This document shows, in pieces, positions 54,781 through 63,687 of a DNA stretch of 64,000 nt. This DNA is from Sphingobium nicotianae (GTDB lineage Bacteria > Pseudomonadota > Alphaproteobacteria > Sphingomonadales > Sphingomonadaceae): the NCBI RefSeq assembly GCF_018603885.1, contig NZ_JAHGAW010000008.1, positions 1 to 64,000 of the forward strand, in the 5' to 3' direction. The notes beneath the pieces were generated by a model, which was given only the letters and a program-made list of their open reading frames with translations, searched no databases and was not told the DNA's origin. The translations under genes were made by a program, and so were the position numbers. Each line of letters begins with the position of its first letter. The stretch's first letter is position 1.

Positions 54781-56883
54781 TCAATATTTCGCCCTGAGGC
54801 TGAAGAAGTAGCTGCGCCCCGCTTCCGGGAAGCCGTCGGTCAGCACATAATATTCGTCGAACAGGTTGCGCACGCCCGCGCCCACCTCGACATTCGGCAG
54901 CACGGCGTAGCTGATCTTCGCATCCGCGCGGACATAGCGGCCGGTCTTGTAATAGACTGGCACGTCGTTGTTCGCGGTCGCCGGGGTGACGGTGACGCGC
55001 TTGCCCGCCCATTCGACGCTGGGCAGCAGTTCGAGGCCCGGCAGCGGCTTCCACGAGACATAGCCGAAGCCCTTGTGATCGGGCACGTCGGTCAGCTGGA
55101 ACTGGCGGATGAAGCCGCCGATCGGCGCCGTGCCGACATCGAAGCTGCGGTGGATATAGCTGTAGTTGCCGCCGACCTGCAGCGTGTCGCCGAGTCTATA
55201 GTCGGTCGCGATCTCGGCGCCGGCATAGTCGGCCGAGCCGATGTTGACGCGCTGGTTGCGGTTGCTGGCGAGGCGTACCGAGACGAGCGCGTCCTTGATC
55301 CGCGAGACGAACACCGCGCCCGAGACGTGCAATGCGCCGAAGTTCTTGGCGCCGCCGACCTCATAGTTGATCGCGCGCTCGGGCTTGAGGTCCGGATTGG
55401 GTTCGGCGGTGCCGAACTGGCTGGAGAAGCGCTCGAACAGAGTCGGGAAGCGGGCGCGCGAGGAGACGCTGGCATAGAGCTTGTCGCCATTTTCGCCCGT
55501 CCAGTCGAGCCGGCCCTGGCCGTTGACCGCCTCGGCATTGCGCAGCGGGAACTGGTAGAGCCGCGATGCGCCGGTCTGGCCGGCGGGCACGCCATATTCC
55601 TGCGCCCGATCCGTGTCGCGCCAGTCATAGCTGATGCCCAGGGTCAGCGTGATCTGCGGGGTGAAGGCGTAGCGATTCTCGGCCGCCATACTCCAGTTGC
55701 GCTCGTCGCTGGTCTGGACCGGCTCGACGGTCGGCGCGGGCGTGACCGAATCCGGCCGGCTGGTCTGCGTCTCCTGATGCTCGTCGTGGCGATAGTGGAA
55801 CGCGAGGCTGAGCCGGTCCTGCGGCACCAGGTTCATATCGATCTGGAGCGAGCCGCCATAGGCATTGTCCGAATAGGGGCTGTTGAAGGCGCGCGGGAGC
55901 GCCTGGCTGTTCTGGTTGCGATTGTCCCATGAGCGCAGCAGATTGTCGTAATTGCTGTAGTAGGCGCGCGTCTTGAGCGTCGCCTTGTCGCCGAGCGCGG
56001 TGGTCGAGAGGAAATAGTAGCTCTCGATGTCCCAATAGGGCCAGCTCCAGTTGCGCAGCGAGGCGTTGCTGGTGTCGCTGATGTGCAGCGGGGCGTTCTT
56101 CGTGCCTTCCTGATGCGTGTAGCTGATCGAATATTCGTCGGTCGCGTTAGGCGTGAAGCCGGCCTTCAGGTTGACGCGGCTGTCCGCGCTCTTCGAGAAG
56201 TCGCGGTCGCCGCCATCCTCATTGGCCGGGACTTTCGCGACGAAGCTCGCCGGCAAGGTCCAGTGATCGGTGACGTTGCGCGCATAGCTCGCCTGCGCAT
56301 ACCATGTGCCTTGCTTCGTGCCGACGAGCCCGAAGCTGGTGTAGCCGGCATAGTCGGCGTTGCGGTCGAGATCGATCTCGGCGCGGCCCTCGATTTCCAG
56401 TTCCTTGGCCGGCTTGCGAGTGACGAGGTTGATCGCGCCGCCCATCGCGCCCGGCCCGTCGAGCACCGATGCATAGCCTTTCGCGACCTGGATCTCGGCA
56501 ACGTCCGGCGTCAGGAAGCGGCCATAATCGAGGCGGTTGTCGGCGGGCAGATAGACGCGGATGCCGTCGATCGAGAGCGGCACCTGAAAGCGGTCGAAGC
56601 CGCGCACGAAGATCAGCCGCTCGTTGCGCGATCCGCCGCTGTTGCCCATTGTCACGCCGGGGATGAGGTTCGCCGCCTCGTCCAGCCGCACCTTGCCGAA
56701 GGCTTCCAGCGCCGCCTGGCTGACCGTGTCGCTGCCCATCGCGACGCCCTCGCCGCGCTGGCCGGTCACGACGATCTCGCCGAGCCGGAACTTGGCGTCC
56801 GCATCATTCCCGGCCTCCTGCGCCTGGACGGCGGCGGGCAAAGCGATGAGCAGGCTGACGGCGCACGGCAGGCGGGCTTTCAC
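54781..56883 (-). CDS. TonB-dependent receptor (metal-type locus)
   Basis: This is a 700-residue receptor. A signal peptide ends in AVQAQ. GEIVVTGQR is the TonB-box-like segment, followed by the plug (VRGFDRFQVPLSIDGIRVYLP, VAKGYASVLDGPGAMGGAINLVTRKP) and a barrel ending YFFSLRAKY. The short ~700-residue form and VLDGPGAMGG resemble siderophore or metal-chelate receptors more than the large sphingomonad type. GTG at 56883 with AAGGGG before it is preferred over TTG at 56907. It is divergent from a small periplasmic protein and a di-haem peroxidase gene. Confidence 0.85.
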   Translation of the reverse strand: MKARLPCAVSLLIALPAAVQAQEAGNDADAKFRLGEIVVTGQRGEGVAMGSDTVSQAALEAFGKVRLDEAANLIPGVTMGNSGGSRNERLIFVRGFDRFQVPLSIDGIRVYLPADNRLDYGRFLTPDVAEIQVAKGYASVLDGPGAMGGAINLVTRKPAKELEIEGRAEIDLDRNADYAGYTSFGLVGTKQGTWYAQASYARNVTDHWTLPASFVAKVPANEDGGDRDFSKSADSRVNLKAGFTPNATDEYSISYTHQEGTKNAPLHISDTSNASLRNWSWPYWDIESYYFLSTTALGDKATLKTRAYYSNYDNLLRSWDNRNQNSQALPRAFNSPYSDNAYGGSLQIDMNLVPQDRLSLAFHYRHDEHQETQTSRPDSVTPAPTVEPVQTSDERNWSMAAENRYAFTPQITLTLGISYDWRDTDRAQEYGVPAGQTGASRLYQFPLRNAEAVNGQGRLDWTGENGDKLYASVSSRARFPTLFERFSSQFGTAEPNPDLKPERAINYEVGGAKNFGALHVSGAVFVSRIKDALVSVRLASNRNQRVNIGSADYAGAEIATDYRLGDTLQVGGNYSYIHRSFDVGTAPIGGFIRQFQLTDVPDHKGFGYVSWKPLPGLELLPSVEWAGKRVTVTPATANNDVPVYYKTGRYVRADAKISYAVLPNVEVGAGVRNLFDEYYVLTDGFPEAGRSYFFSLRAKY

Positions 56884-57003
56884 GAGATTTTCCCCTTCGG
56901 TCTTCAATTTTTATGCGCCGAACGGCGCGGCAGGCCGTATATGAAGGGAGATAGTATCCTGTATATGTCAAAATATAGACCAATTTCAAAAGGGCCATTA
57001 CTG

Positions 57004-57543
57004 ATGCGCAAACGCCTCACCTTCCTCGCGCTGCCTTTGCTTGCCGCCGCGTCGGCGCCGGCCCTTGCGCAGCAGATGGCCGAGCCATCAGGCGCAGCCT
57101 GCCCGGCGAGCTCGGCCGCGCTGCCGCCGGAGTTGGCGAGCTGGAAGACGCCCAATGCGCTGACTGCCGCGACAGATGGCGCAGCGGCATCGGCAGCGGG
57201 CCTGGAGATCGGGCAGGCCGTCGATCTCGCCCTCGCGCCCACGCCCAGCGTCACATATGCGTTGCGCCCTGAGCGGCCGGGCGGATCGGTCAGCAGCGGC
57301 GGCGTGGCGGCCTTCCATGTCGTGAAGGCGGGCGTCTATCGCGTCGCGATCGACAGCGCGGCGTGGCTGGATGTCGTGTCGGACGGCAAGAGCCTTGAAT
57401 CGATCAGCCACGGCCATGGCCCGGATTGCTCGGGCGTGCGCAAGATGGTCGATTTCCGGCTCGATCCCGGCGTCTATGTGCTGCAGATCGTCGGTAATGG
57501 CAGTCCGCGGATCCGCGTCCTGGTGACGACAGCATCCAGATGA
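57004..57543 (+). CDS. Small periplasmic protein with HGHGPDC motif
   Basis: This is a 179-residue secreted protein (signal MRKRLTFLALPLLAAASAPALA). The mature part is beta-rich (VTYALRPERP, VAAFHVVKAGVYRVAIDSAAWLDVV), followed by SHGHGPDCSGVRKMVDF, whose His and Cys pair could bind a metal. From memory, such proteins are sometimes automatically named homogentisate dioxygenase, but they are far too short for that enzyme (about 430 residues). It overlaps the di-haem peroxidase start (ATGA), so they work together. The function is unknown. Confidence 0.62.
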   Translation: MRKRLTFLALPLLAAASAPALAQQMAEPSGAACPASSAALPPELASWKTPNALTAATDGAAASAAGLEIGQAVDLALAPTPSVTYALRPERPGGSVSSGGVAAFHVVKAGVYRVAIDSAAWLDVVSDGKSLESISHGHGPDCSGVRKMVDFRLDPGVYVLQIVGNGSPRIRVLVTTASR

Positions 57544-58514
57544 TCCGCCGCGTCGCGACGCCGCTGCTGGCGGCAGTGGCGCTGGTCCTCGGGCTGGCCG
57601 CCGCGCAGGCGGTGGATCGGCGCGCGCTGCCTCCCAATGCCAGGAAGGAGACGGCGCGGATCGCGCTGGGTCGGCGGCTCTTCTATGACGGCGACCTCTC
57701 GATCGACGGCAGCATGGCCTGCTCGACCTGCCATCTTCAGCATCATGGTTTCGCGGAAGGCCAGCGCAGCCATCCCGGCGTCACCGGCGAGGCTGGCCGC
57801 CGCAACGTGCCGGGCCTCGCCAACGTCGGCGAGCGCAGGAGCCTGACCTGGGGCGATGGCTCGATCCGCACGCTGGAGGCGCAGGCGCTGGTGCCGATGC
57901 TGGGCACGCATCCGGTCGAGATGGGGATGAAGGGGCAGGAAGCCGAGCTGGCGCGGCGGCTTGGGCGCAATGCCTGCTATGCGAGGCTCTTCCGCGCCGC
58001 CTTTCCGCAGGAGCAGGGTGCGATCGGCCTGCCGACGGTGACGCGGGCGCTGGCGGCCTTCGAGCGCAGTCTGGTCTCGCGCGATGCGCCGGCGGACCGG
58101 TTCGCGCGGGGCGATGCGAGCGCCATTCCGGCGGAAGCGCAGCGCGGGGCCGCTTTGTTCAGGGGGCATTGCGCATCCTGCCATGCCGGCCCTGACTTCA
58201 CCGACGATCGCTTCCATGCTGTCGCGACCGGCGCACCCGATCCGCGCGATCGCGGGCTGGGCGACGTGACGGCGAAGACGCGTGATCAGGACCGGTTTCG
58301 CACGCCGAGCCTGCGCAATGTCGCCGTCGCCGCGCCCTATTTCCACGACGGCGCGACGGAGACGCTGACGGAGGCGATCCGGCGGCACAAAGGCATGACC
58401 CTGCGATCCGACGAGGAAGCGGTGCTAGTGGCGTATCTGGAAGCGCTGACCGACAAGAGCTTTCTCACCGATCCGAAGCTCGCTTACCCGGATGGTCCTT
58501 GCGAGGCGGATTGA
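57540..58514 (+). CDS. MauG-like di-haem cytochrome c peroxidase
   Basis: This is a 324-residue periplasmic protein with a signal peptide (ending AAQA) and two haem motifs, CSTCH (61-65) and CASCH (211-215). The YDGDLSIDGSMACSTCHLQHHGFAEG and RTPSLRNVAVAAPYFHDGA segments match the bacterial di-haem peroxidase/MauG family. MauG-type enzymes make post-translational modifications on partner proteins and peroxidase types remove H2O2, so the coupled 179-residue protein is a candidate partner. It overlaps that gene by four bases. Confidence 0.88.
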   Translation: MIRRVATPLLAAVALVLGLAAAQAVDRRALPPNARKETARIALGRRLFYDGDLSIDGSMACSTCHLQHHGFAEGQRSHPGVTGEAGRRNVPGLANVGERRSLTWGDGSIRTLEAQALVPMLGTHPVEMGMKGQEAELARRLGRNACYARLFRAAFPQEQGAIGLPTVTRALAAFERSLVSRDAPADRFARGDASAIPAEAQRGAALFRGHCASCHAGPDFTDDRFHAVATGAPDPRDRGLGDVTAKTRDQDRFRTPSLRNVAVAAPYFHDGATETLTEAIRRHKGMTLRSDEEAVLVAYLEALTDKSFLTDPKLAYPDGPCEAD

Positions 58515-58515
58515 C

Positions 58516-59984
58516 TCACTCATCTTCCGTTCGTGTCGAGCGAAGTCGAGACACGGATTGCGCAGTGGCCAATTTTGGCGCCGTGGCGCCACACCCAACG
58601 GGGGGGTTAATCGCGGTCCCGGTAGCCGGAATCCCCAGCCACCGTGCCAGCCCCGGCATCCTCGGCAAGGCCAGCCGCTCGAACAGCCACAGCCCGATCA
58701 GCGACAGCGCCAGCAGCGGTAGCAGCGCCGCCAGCACCAGCAGGATCGCCACCGCGCCGCCCATCCGCGCCGGGACGGAGGCGGGTGGCGGCGCGCCGAG
58801 TGCATCGGCCGGTTTCCTGCGCCGCCAGAGCACGAAGCCGCTCACCGCCAATGTGATCAACCCGATGGCGGTCAGCACGCCGATCAGCTGGTTGATCCAG
58901 CCGAAAAGCTGCCCCTCGTGCCAGGCAATGCCATAGCCGACGACGCGGTCGACGACGTGGCCGTCGGCGAAGCCCTCGCGGCCAGTCTCGCGGCGGGTTG
59001 CGGCATCGTAGGTGATCGTCGTCCGCAGCGGCCGGTCCTGCGCGTCGGAGCGGACGGTCCAGGCCATCACGCCCGGCTTGCCGAAGGGGCCGCGCGCGCC
59101 AGGCGGGGTCACCAGCACCGGATAGGCCATCGCCTCGCCCTGCGCGGCGACGACAATCTCGTCCAGCCCGGCCAGCGACACGGGATGATGGCCGGCGTGA
59201 TGCTGCCCCGCCATCATCGCCTCGTGGTCGTGCCCGGCATGGAGATCGCCGCCGGCCGGTTCGCCGCCCAGCGTCCAGTCCTGCTCTGCCTTCACCCAGC
59301 CGAGCTCGGTACGCACTGCCTTGAAGGCGCTGCCCCACAGGCCCGCCCATGGCAGGCCTGTCACCAGCAGCACCAGCACGAGGCCGGAGATCCAGAAGCC
59401 CGTCACTGCGTGCAGGTCGCGCCAGAAGAGGCGCTTGCCGCGGGTCAGCCGGGGCCAGAGCACACCGGTCAGTCCCTGGTTGTTAGGCCACCAGAGGTAA
59501 AGCCCGGAGAGGATCATCACAAGCGCCCAACTCGCGACCAGCTCGACGAGCCAGCTCCCGCGCTTGCCAAGGAGGAGCTGGCCGTGGATGCGTTTGTCGA
59601 CCTCCATCAGCCGCTCCTCGGGATCGAGACTGCCGCGCACTGCCCCGTCCGGCGCGACGAATATGTCGCGCATCGCCTTGCGTCGGCGAGCGCGACATGG
59701 ATCATCGCGGCGTCGCCCGGCCGCTCGGGTAGCCGGTAGCTGACCAAGCTCGATCCCGGGAAGGCGGCGAGCGCGGCAGTCACCTGTGCACTCGGCACCA
59801 CCACGCGATCCACCCGAGCGCTGCGGAACGGCGCCTCCTCCCAGCGCTCGACCTGTGGCTTGAACAGATAGGCCGCGCCGGTGAGCGCGAGCAGCAGGAT
59901 GAAGGGGATGACGAACAGCCCGGCATAGAAATGCCAGCGCCAGATGGTGCGATAGACGGCGGCGCGATTGATCGAAATGGCCAT
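58516..59984 (-). pseudogene. PepSY-domain membrane protein, frameshifted
   Basis: This gene would encode an inner-membrane PepSY protein of the PiuB kind. The N-terminal part (MAISINRAAVYRTIWRWHFYAGLFVIPFILLLALTG) is in one frame. From about 59684 the rest (KAMRDIFVAPDG, PepSY strands, helices WALVMILSGLYLWWP and LLALSLIGLWLF) is in another frame, consistent with loss of one base near GACGCAAGGCG. A His-rich loop (DLHAGHDHEAMMAGQHHAGHH) may bind metal. The C-terminal tail SVSRLRSTRTEDE is encoded by the 29-bp repeat. Whether this is a true mutation or a sequencing error cannot be told. It follows a TonB receptor gene by two bases. Confidence 0.8.
58527..58555. repeat. Palindromic intergenic repeat, copy 2
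   Basis: This is the exact reverse complement of bases 26-54. It lies within the 3' end of the PepSY frame and between convergent genes. It can fold into a hairpin and may serve as terminator. Confidence 0.75.
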
Positions 59985-59986
59985 GG

Positions 59987-62248
59987 TCAGAACCTCGCCT
60001 TGATGTCGGCCACGAAGGTCCGCTGTGGTAGCGGATGCGAGACATAGGCCTGGTCGTTGAAGAGATTGTCGACGCCGAGGCTGAGTTCGATCGTCTTGTT
60101 GAGCGCGAAGGACGCGCGGGTGTCGACAAAGGCATATTCGCTCTGGAAGCCATAGGCATCGCCGCGCACAAGGCCGAACAGGTCGCTGTTGGGCCGTGTG
60201 GCGAAGCGCCAGCCGAGCGAGAGCTTTACCGGTTGCGCGACGTGCCAGCGAATATTGCCATTGGCCCGCCAGCGCGGGATGCGCGGAAACTGGACACCCT
60301 CCGCTGCCGGATTGGCCTTGTTGCGCAGCGTCTGCGCATCGGTCCAGGCGAGGTTGGCGTCGATGTCGAGGCCCGGCGCGATGTCCTTCAGCTCGACGAT
60401 GAACTCGGCGCCGATCTGTCGCACGCGGTCGACATTCTTGTAGCTGGTGACGACCGTACCGAACTGGTTGAGACCGGAGAAGCTGAAGATCGCGTCGTCG
60501 ATATCCTGCCAGAAGAGGCTCGTGGTCGCGCGCAGCCTGCCGAAGCGGCGGACGAGGATGAGATTGGCGTCCTTCGATTTTTCCGGCCGTAGATTGGGGT
60601 CGAAGCTCTGCGGATCGATGCTCTGGCTGATCTCGTCGAACCGCCCCTGGAACAGCTCGCCCACGGTCGGGAAACGGGTCGCGGTGCCAAAGCTCAGCTG
60701 CAGGTCGATCTCCCCCGGCAGCTTGCCCTGCAGGCTGAGCTTGGGGCTGATCGAGTCATCAGCGCGATCCGCATAAGCGACGTCCACGCGCCGCCCGGCC
60801 GAGCGCGCGCCGATGCCGCCGTTGAAGGCCCGCCAGCGGTCGTAGCGCAGGCCGGCGGTCAGGGTGAAATCCCGGCCGATCGCCAGCGCATCCTCGATCC
60901 ACAGGCCCCAGAGGCTGGTCTTGCCATAGGTCGCGGCGGAAAAGACCGGCGCGGCCGCCGTGCGCCAGTTGGTCGTGGCGAATATGTCCTGATCGGTTTC
61001 GTACAGATTGGCATTGGCGCCGAAGGCGAGCTTGTGCGCCCCCAGCGCGCGCTCCACAGTGAGGTCGCCCGTCCACCACCCGGGGCTGTTCTGGATCGTC
61101 TGCGTCCCCGCGCCAGAGGCCGCGCCGGTCGCATAACTGGTCGATGTGCGGCTGTCCTGCTGAGGAATCCAGTAGTGCGAGAGATTGGCCGAGACGTCCC
61201 AGTCGCCGATCGGCCCGCCAAGCTTGAGGCCTGCCAGATATTCGGTGCGCTGGGTGACGGAGAAGGTGAGCCCGGTCGCGTTCCAGGTCTTACCGCCAAA
61301 GCTGACCTTGCCCTGATAGACAGGGTTGCCGCCTGCATCGGTCAGGAAACTGCGCGGATCGGTCAGATCCTGCTTCGTCTTCCAGGCGAAGCCAAGTGCC
61401 TCGATCGTCCAGCCGCCGCCCGTCTCATAGCCGATACGCAGCCGCGCCTGATCCTGCGTCACATCGACCGGGGACGCGCCGCCGAACACCGGCGTTGCGA
61501 GGCGCGGATCGGCGAAGGCGCCGCTGACCGGCGTGCCCGCGCCGGTCGTCGCGGTGAGCAGATTATAGGTCATCGACTGGCCGACATTGTCGAAATGGCG
61601 CCCGCTTGCGCGGATGCTCCAGGGGCCGTCGGTCTGCTTCCAGCTGATCCCGCCCTCGAGGCTGTAGCCGGTGAAGGTCTCGTCAACGCCATATTCCCGG
61701 AACGGCATGACGAAACGCTGCGCGGTCGCGTAGGCCGATGTGCCCTCGGGCTGCTGCGTCGTCACGGAGATGACGCCGCCCATGCTGTTGCCGCCATAGC
61801 GCGCCGAATAAGGGCCATAGACGATGTCGAACTGCCGCACTTCGGAGGGGCCGACGACATTCCATTTGGGCGGATAATCGTAGCGATTGCCGAGGAAATT
61901 GGAGACGACGAAGCCGTCGACCAACACGATGGTCCGCGCGCTCTGCACCGTGTTGGCGCCGCGCAGCGCGACCACGGCATTGTCGTCGCCCGCGAAGCGC
62001 TTGCGCACGTAGAAATTGGGCGCGTATTTCATCAGATCCTCGACGTTGATCGCATTGATCGCGCCGAATTCGGCCTTGCCGAGCGAGACGGAGAGGCCGC
62101 GCGGCACGACCGTGATCGGGGCGTCCTGCTGGCCGACGACCAGGATGGTGTCATGGCTTTCATCGTCGGTCGGTGTGGTGTCGGCCTGCTGGGCCATAGC
62201 GGGTGCCGCGACCAAAGCGGCAGCGAGCGCGAGACAAGAAATATGCAC
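59987..62248 (-). CDS. TonB-dependent receptor (PepSY/DUF2946 locus)
   Basis: This is a 753-residue receptor. A signal peptide ends in APAMAQ, then DTILVVGQQDA (TonB-box-like). The plug has VVALRGANTVQSARTIVLVDGFVVSN and VRQFDIVYGPYSARYGGNSMGGVISV, and the barrel ends in FVADIKARF. The start is GTG at 62248 with GGGGGA before it. Together with a DUF2946-like protein upstream and a PepSY protein downstream, it looks like a metal uptake unit, copper or iron, by analogy with known PepSY/TonB and copper-linked DUF2946 genes. The metal is inference. Confidence 0.86.
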   Translation of the reverse strand: MHISCLALAAALVAAPAMAQQADTTPTDDESHDTILVVGQQDAPITVVPRGLSVSLGKAEFGAINAINVEDLMKYAPNFYVRKRFAGDDNAVVALRGANTVQSARTIVLVDGFVVSNFLGNRYDYPPKWNVVGPSEVRQFDIVYGPYSARYGGNSMGGVISVTTQQPEGTSAYATAQRFVMPFREYGVDETFTGYSLEGGISWKQTDGPWSIRASGRHFDNVGQSMTYNLLTATTGAGTPVSGAFADPRLATPVFGGASPVDVTQDQARLRIGYETGGGWTIEALGFAWKTKQDLTDPRSFLTDAGGNPVYQGKVSFGGKTWNATGLTFSVTQRTEYLAGLKLGGPIGDWDVSANLSHYWIPQQDSRTSTSYATGAASGAGTQTIQNSPGWWTGDLTVERALGAHKLAFGANANLYETDQDIFATTNWRTAAAPVFSAATYGKTSLWGLWIEDALAIGRDFTLTAGLRYDRWRAFNGGIGARSAGRRVDVAYADRADDSISPKLSLQGKLPGEIDLQLSFGTATRFPTVGELFQGRFDEISQSIDPQSFDPNLRPEKSKDANLILVRRFGRLRATTSLFWQDIDDAIFSFSGLNQFGTVVTSYKNVDRVRQIGAEFIVELKDIAPGLDIDANLAWTDAQTLRNKANPAAEGVQFPRIPRWRANGNIRWHVAQPVKLSLGWRFATRPNSDLFGLVRGDAYGFQSEYAFVDTRASFALNKTIELSLGVDNLFNDQAYVSHPLPQRTFVADIKARF

Positions 62249-62307
62249 GGGTCATCCCCCAAGACTGAACGCAAGAAAGCGCGCAGCGAAGGCGGCGCGC
62301 ATGGCGG

Positions 62308-62706
62308 TCAGGCGGGGAGGGGCGGTCCGATGGCGGGGGGAGGTGGCGCGGCAAGGCGATGGACGGTGAGGTCCGCGATGGCCGCGCCGTTCACCAGTTG
62401 CAGCAGGGCAAGGGCAGGCGCCAGCACGACCGGCGCCACGGCGTCGATCAGCCCACCCGCGAAGCCGCCGGAGAAGGCGCAGGGGCTGTCGGCCATCTTG
62501 TGCTTGTCCGGCGCCGGCGCGTCCTTGCCGATGTCGAGCGTCATCGTCGCCGGGCCGGTGCCCGTGCAGAGCTGGACGACGAGCTTGCCGTCGATGCTGG
62601 TCGGCATGAAGCCGGCTGGCACCGCGATCCGCATCAGCAGCGCAAGCACCATCGCCACGGCGAGGAAGCCGCGCGCGAGGTCCGATTGCCTGATCAGCCG
62701 GTACAT
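62308..62706 (-). CDS. DUF2946-like membrane/periplasmic protein
   Basis: This is a 132-residue protein with an N-terminal hydrophobic segment (FLAVAMVLALLMRIAVPAGFMP), a periplasmic part with KLVVQLCTGTGP and HKMADSPCAFSG (Cys and His that could bind metal) and a second hydrophobic segment. This matches the pattern of DUF2946 proteins, often found with copper genes. It starts the minus-strand unit with the TonB receptor (59-base gap) and the PepSY gene. The Pro-rich tail PPPPAIGPPLPA is unusual. Confidence 0.7.
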   Translation of the reverse strand: MYRLIRQSDLARGFLAVAMVLALLMRIAVPAGFMPTSIDGKLVVQLCTGTGPATMTLDIGKDAPAPDKHKMADSPCAFSGGFAGGLIDAVAPVVLAPALALLQLVNGAAIADLTVHRLAAPPPPAIGPPLPA

Positions 62707-62761
62707 GGCGCGGGCGTTTAGGAGCTTCGGGTTACGATGTCACGAGCGAATGATCCTGACT

Positions 62762-62884
62762 TAGTCCCTCCCCTTCAGGGGAGGGGTTGGGGTGGGGCCC
62801 CACCTTTCCGATTGTTCGCTTTGCGTACGATGCTGCGCATCGCCCCCACCCCTCCCCCTCCCCTGAAGGGGGGAGGGGCTTTTA
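62762..62884. repeat. Long palindromic element, copy G
   Basis: The arms CCCTCCCC-TTCA-GGGGAGGG and CCCTCCCC-TGAA-GGGGGGAGGG (two extra Gs) flank a core with ATGCTGCGCATCGCCCCCACCCC in the orientation of copy E. It lies between the DUF2946-like gene start and the end of the carboxymuconolactone decarboxylase-like gene. Confidence 0.82.
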
Positions 62885-62889
62885 GAACC

Positions 62890-63441
62890 CTATTGCGCCT
62901 GCTCGTCCTCGTTGGTTGGCAGATGCTTCAGCGCTTCCTCATCCGGCTCGATCCCGGTCACGCCGATGATCCGCGCGACCGTGCCGTAATGGCCGATGCA
63001 CATGACGAGATTTATGACCACCCGGTCGGACACAAGCGCGCGCAGCGCGGCCAGATTCTCGTCGCTTGGCGCCACGTTGCGCACGACATCGTCGGTGAAG
63101 CGGGCGACGGCGGCCATGGTCGGGTCGAGCCGGTCATAATGCATCGAGCCGATCGCCTCGATCTGCGCGTCGGTGAGGCCGACGGCCTTGGCGATGCTGA
63201 GATGCTGGTGCAGCTCATATTTGCTGTTGGTGAGATAGCCGACGCGCAGGATGGCGGTCTCGCGCAGGTGCGGATCGAGATTCTCTGGCGTGGAGAGGGC
63301 ATAGCCGAGCTCCCCGGCCGCCTTGAACGCGGCGGGCGAGGCCAGCGCCGCCATGCGCACGATATTGAGCGGCGTGCCGGCCAGCATCTTCTGCACCTGC
63401 GGCTCGAGCTTGGACACATCCGGGTAGGGAATTCGCGGCAT
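62890..63441 (-). CDS. Carboxymuconolactone decarboxylase family protein (second copy)
   Basis: This is a 183-residue AhpD/CMD-fold protein. ILRVGYLTNSKYELHQHLSIAKAVGLTDAQ and YGTVARIIGVTGIEPDEEAL closely parallel the copy at 26162, including the lack of a CxxC. The start at 63441 follows GAGAGGCTG and gives the family-typical MPRIPYPD. It is divergent from the IclR regulator gene, which may control it. Confidence 0.82.
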   Translation of the reverse strand: MPRIPYPDVSKLEPQVQKMLAGTPLNIVRMAALASPAAFKAAGELGYALSTPENLDPHLRETAILRVGYLTNSKYELHQHLSIAKAVGLTDAQIEAIGSMHYDRLDPTMAAVARFTDDVVRNVAPSDENLAALRALVSDRVVINLVMCIGHYGTVARIIGVTGIEPDEEALKHLPTNEDEQAQ

Positions 63442-63687
63442 CAGCCTCTCCGTTATCGTTTCGTGGAAGGAAACAGGATTTCGCTCTCGGCCGAGCTGTC
63501 CTCGGCACGCTTTGGCCCGCCGCATATAGGATCGGGCCGCAGGATGCCAGACATCGCCGCTCTGATCTGCATCGGTCCCGCGGGGAAGGCTCGGAAACGA
63601 GGGATGGCCGGTCGCGCAGGGACGCTTTTATGACATGCGGCCCAATCGGCTGTTTCATGGCCGGCGCGATCATGGCAGAGGGTGTGG

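Noticed and set aside
57004..57543. Naming this gene homogentisate 1,2-dioxygenase
   Set aside because: At 179 residues, exported and without the dioxygenase fold motifs, it cannot be that enzyme of about 430 residues.
60220..60240. TTTACCGGTTGC resembling an operator half-site
   Set aside because: It lies inside a TonB receptor coding sequence with imperfect symmetry; a chance match.
61034..62764. A 576-codon plus-strand frame over the TonB receptor and DUF2946-like genes
   Set aside because: It spans two minus-strand genes and the intergenic gap, as expected for a chance frame.
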